From positions 29,236-93,235 of the forward strand of contig JAFQEZ010000098.1 in the NCBI GenBank assembly GCA_017398805.1: a DNA stretch of 64,000 bases, given 5' to 3'. Shown here in pieces: positions 62,018 to 64,000 of the stretch. Source of the DNA: Bacteroidaceae bacterium. GTDB lineage: Bacteria > Bacteroidota > Bacteroidia > Bacteroidales > Bacteroidaceae. The position numbers and the translations under genes are program-made. The notes beneath the pieces are model-generated. The model was given only the letters and a program-made list of their open reading frames with translations. It was not told the origin of the DNA and ran no database searches. How positions within the stretch are numbered: position 1 is the stretch's first letter; each line of letters opens with the position of its first letter.

Positions 62018-63043
62018 ATGAGTACACAACCTTTCTTTTCAATTATAATACCCGTATACAACGGAGTTACAAATGATTTAACGATTTGCCTAAACAGCAT
62101 ATGGGAGCAATCGTTAGATAAAGAATTATACGAGGTCATCTGCATTGACGACTGCAGTACAGACAACACGCGCTCATGGCTGAAAGAGCAGCAGAAAGGA
62201 CATAACAATCTTGTAGTTATAGAAAATGAAAAAAACATACGGCAAGGAGGAGCGCGCAACAAAGGTGTAAAGGCTGCAAAAGGCAAGTATATCTTATTTA
62301 TTGACCAAGATGATTACTATCATCAAGAAAGTCTAGGCAAGATATACATTTTTTTGCAAGGTAAGGATTTGGAGATTCTTGTTACAGACTCGGCATATCA
62401 ATTCAAAAATCATCCACATAACAATCTACAACTTAATCTTCCATACAAGGATCTGTGTGACGGAGAAACTTTTGTCCTAAAAAATGGTTTTGCCATTGCC
62501 CCTTGGAGATTATGTTTTAATAGAGACTTCTACAATAAAAATAATATACAATTTGAGGAAAACTGCAGAATTGAAGATATAGATTGGGGTGTAACAATAA
62601 TGTTCTATGCAAAAAAAATACAATATCAGCCAATACTACTTATACATTATATCAAATCCGAAAGTGGCACAACTGATAATATGTACAAAAATATAGAAAT
62701 TCTAGTTGCAAATACAAATGCTGCAAACAGAACATATGAATTAAGTCAAACATTGTACAAGAATTCAGCTATAAAAGAAGCTGTTATCAAATTGACTGAC
62801 AAATACTATTACTTTACATGTAAATATATGTTAGGATTGTTTAGTAGTATCAAATCAAAAAAAGAGATCATCAAATTGATAAAGTTAAAAGACTCAAACT
62901 ATAGAATGGTAAAATTTGCTATAAAACATCCTACGATATTTTCTTTCTTAAGTAATTGTACTGTACCTGTATTCAGAATTGCAAGATATATCCGCAGAAA
63001 AAGAACTGCAAAAAGATTAACTTCAAAAACCAATATTGTATGA
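62018..63043 (+). CDS. Glycosyltransferase family 2, tandem copy 1
   Basis: This 341-residue transferase reads FFSIIIPVYNGVTNDLTIC, VICIDDCSTDNTRSWLKEQQ, IRQGGARNKGVKAAKGKYIL and the DXD-type FIDQDDYYH. It starts directly after the kinase stop. The next gene is a paralogue sharing long identical stretches in the first 110 residues, so this pair arose by duplication. The C-terminal 100 residues contain basic segments (RYIRRKRTAKRLTSK) that probably bind the membrane. Overlap with the next gene is ATGA. Confidence 0.92.
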   Translation: MSTQPFFSIIIPVYNGVTNDLTICLNSIWEQSLDKELYEVICIDDCSTDNTRSWLKEQQKGHNNLVVIENEKNIRQGGARNKGVKAAKGKYILFIDQDDYYHQESLGKIYIFLQGKDLEILVTDSAYQFKNHPHNNLQLNLPYKDLCDGETFVLKNGFAIAPWRLCFNRDFYNKNNIQFEENCRIEDIDWGVTIMFYAKKIQYQPILLIHYIKSESGTTDNMYKNIEILVANTNAANRTYELSQTLYKNSAIKEAVIKLTDKYYYFTCKYMLGLFSSIKSKKEIIKLIKLKDSNYRMVKFAIKHPTIFSFLSNCTVPVFRIARYIRRKRTAKRLTSKTNIV

Positions 63044-63867
63044 CTACAAAGCCGTTCCTTTCTATTATTATACCAGTATACAACGGACTCTCCAACGGAC
63101 TTCTCAAGTGCCTTGACTCAATTTGGGAACAATCATTGAGCAAACAAATATATGAAGTCATCTGTATTGATGATTGCAGTATCGATGGTACACGCTCATG
63201 GCTTAAGGAGCAGCAGAAAGAGCATAGTAACCTTGTAGTAATAGAGAACGAAAAGAATATTCGGCAAGGAGGAGCGCGCAACAAAGGGGTAAGGGTTGCA
63301 AGAGGCAAGTATATCTGCTTCATTGATCAGGACGACTACTACCACAAAGAGAGCATAACTCAGGTATATAATCATTTATCAAAGAACGACCTTGAGATTC
63401 TAATAGTTGATTGCGCCTACCAGTCTCCAGAAAAGGAAAGTAACACCTTGCAGCATAATTTCCCACACAAAGAGATTATGACTGGTGATGAACAGATTGA
63501 AAGAAACTCAATCCCTTATGCTCCGTGGAAATTTATTTTCTTGCGTACGTTGATGGTAGACAACAATCTGTTCTTTGCCGAGAATGAACGGATTGAGGAT
63601 GTTGATTGGGTACATAGATTAACTCACTATGCGACACGAACACAATACCAACCGATATTATTGATTCATTACAATAAGTCAAGTATATCAACAACTATGA
63701 CTGCCTTTTCTTCAAAAGAAATTATATATAGTTCCTTAAGGTTAGCACATAGAATGTATGTAATGATAAACACAATCTTCGAGAACTCTAATGACAATGT
63801 AAAGAATTATCTAAAGTGGTTGTTAGGACGAAATTGTTACAATCCAATTACTTGTTATTTTTCTTGA
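63040..63867 (+). CDS. Glycosyltransferase family 2, tandem copy 2
   Basis: The start at 63040 gives an ATGA overlap and MTTKPFLSIIIPVYNGLSNG; the longer frame from 62956 reads through the previous gene. The 275-residue product matches copy 1 through SIWEQSL, VICIDDCS, RSWLKEQQKEH, IRQGGARNKGVRVARGKYI and FIDQDDYYH, and again at ADDNN...RIEDVDW and TQYQPILLIHY. It then diverges and ends about 65 residues earlier, without the basic tail, so it may be a C-terminally shortened copy or a natural variant. It is the last gene of the locus seen. Confidence 0.9.
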   Translation: MTTKPFLSIIIPVYNGLSNGLLKCLDSIWEQSLSKQIYEVICIDDCSIDGTRSWLKEQQKEHSNLVVIENEKNIRQGGARNKGVRVARGKYICFIDQDDYYHKESITQVYNHLSKNDLEILIVDCAYQSPEKESNTLQHNFPHKEIMTGDEQIERNSIPYAPWKFIFLRTLMVDNNLFFAENERIEDVDWVHRLTHYATRTQYQPILLIHYNKSSISTTMTAFSSKEIIYSSLRLAHRMYVMINTIFENSNDNVKNYLKWLLGRNCYNPITCYFS

Positions 63868-64000
63868 GTTCAACTTATAAATGCAACTTTTTGGGTGCGG
63901 ATAATAAGCAATAAAAACATTTATTTTTCAGAGAGGAAAGAGAGACAATGTCCCCCTTTCTCTCACTCTGAATGGATAAAGTTTGCTATCTTTGCTTTAA
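63868..64000. other. Intergenic end of window
   Basis: No gene starts in these 133 bases. An imperfect stem, GAGAGGAAAG (63931-63940) with CTTTCTCTC (63956-63964), may help end the capsule transcript, but there is no T-tract. Confidence 0.4.
63987..63994 (+). promoter_or_regulatory. -7 promoter box at the window end
   Basis: TATCTTTG matches TAnnTTTG exactly and resembles the dnaX box. It probably starts the next transcription unit beyond the window. No -33 TTTG was found at the right spacing. Confidence 0.45.

Noticed and set aside
36448-63867. Prophage, integrative element or IS within the accessory region
   Set aside because: No integrase, transposase, relaxase or phage structural gene is seen; all but one gene fit polysaccharide synthesis or export.

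Overview
The window reads as chromosomal DNA of an obligate-anaerobe-type member of the order Bacteroidales. The support is the Bacteroidetes-type promoters (TAnnTTTG at -7 with TTTG/TTG about 19-20 bases upstream) ahead of many genes, the rnc-fabF-acpP order, methylmalonyl-CoA mutase mutA-mutB, a B12-dependent ribonucleotide reductase, DUF4254, and an UpxY-type antiterminator heading a capsule/exopolysaccharide operon. I cannot name a genus from sequence alone.

Layout. 1-3168 (minus): three secreted proteins of unknown role, one cut by the window edge and one with a C-terminal PDZ domain, probably one operon. 3169-3823: intergenic DNA with a long imperfect hairpin and a bidirectional terminator. 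3824-4354 (minus): a small secreted protein. 4488-10133 (plus): a complete RND efflux set (outer-membrane channel, lipoprotein adaptor, inner-membrane pump). 10316-11284: a GH130 glycoside phosphorylase. 11473-15477: mutA-mutB (succinate/propionate route). 15662-19502: topB and a TPR/beta-propeller/OmpA lipoprotein. 19572-21103 (minus): cdd, low-molecular-weight tyrosine phosphatase and ruvC. 21248-22826: a lysozyme-like LysM lipoprotein facing an ftsB/divIC pair. 23094-29913: dnaX, dnaA and nrdJ, each in its own well-bounded unit. 30052-33947: folB, then rnc-fabF-acpP and pdxB on the minus strand. 34056-36447: DUF4254, GT9 heptosyltransferase-like and methyltransferase genes, likely LPS core/surface glycan functions.

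36877-63867 is the main accessory region: a 27-kb plus-strand polysaccharide locus. It opens with the UpxY-like antiterminator behind a strong predicted promoter and a 130-base leader. Export and chain-length machinery follow (Wza-like, Wzc-like BY-kinase, CpsB-like phosphatase), then an acyltransferase, Wzx flippase, a 4Fe-4S/F420-beta-type protein paired with a pyruvyltransferase, many GT2 and GT4 glycosyltransferases, a membrane-anchored beta-propeller protein, a COG5610-type HAD protein, a Wzy-like polymerase and a nucleotidyltransferase-kinase fusion. Most genes overlap or abut, which suggests one processive transcript needing antitermination. An AlbA_2-type ATP-binding regulator with a 6 x 21-bp in-frame repeat sits inside it, behind a terminator-like stem. 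I see no initiating sugar-phosphate transferase in the locus.

I did not find a convincing new defence or mobile system. The most unusual signals are structural: two roughly 120-nt compound inverted repeats, a repeat-like in-frame insertion inside the capsule phosphatase gene, a 46-bp tandem repeat between wzc and that phosphatase, a tandem glycosyltransferase duplication, a possible leader ORF/attenuator before dnaA, and a palindrome over the dnaX -33 box. No tRNA, rRNA, CRISPR array, IS element or convincing oriC was seen.
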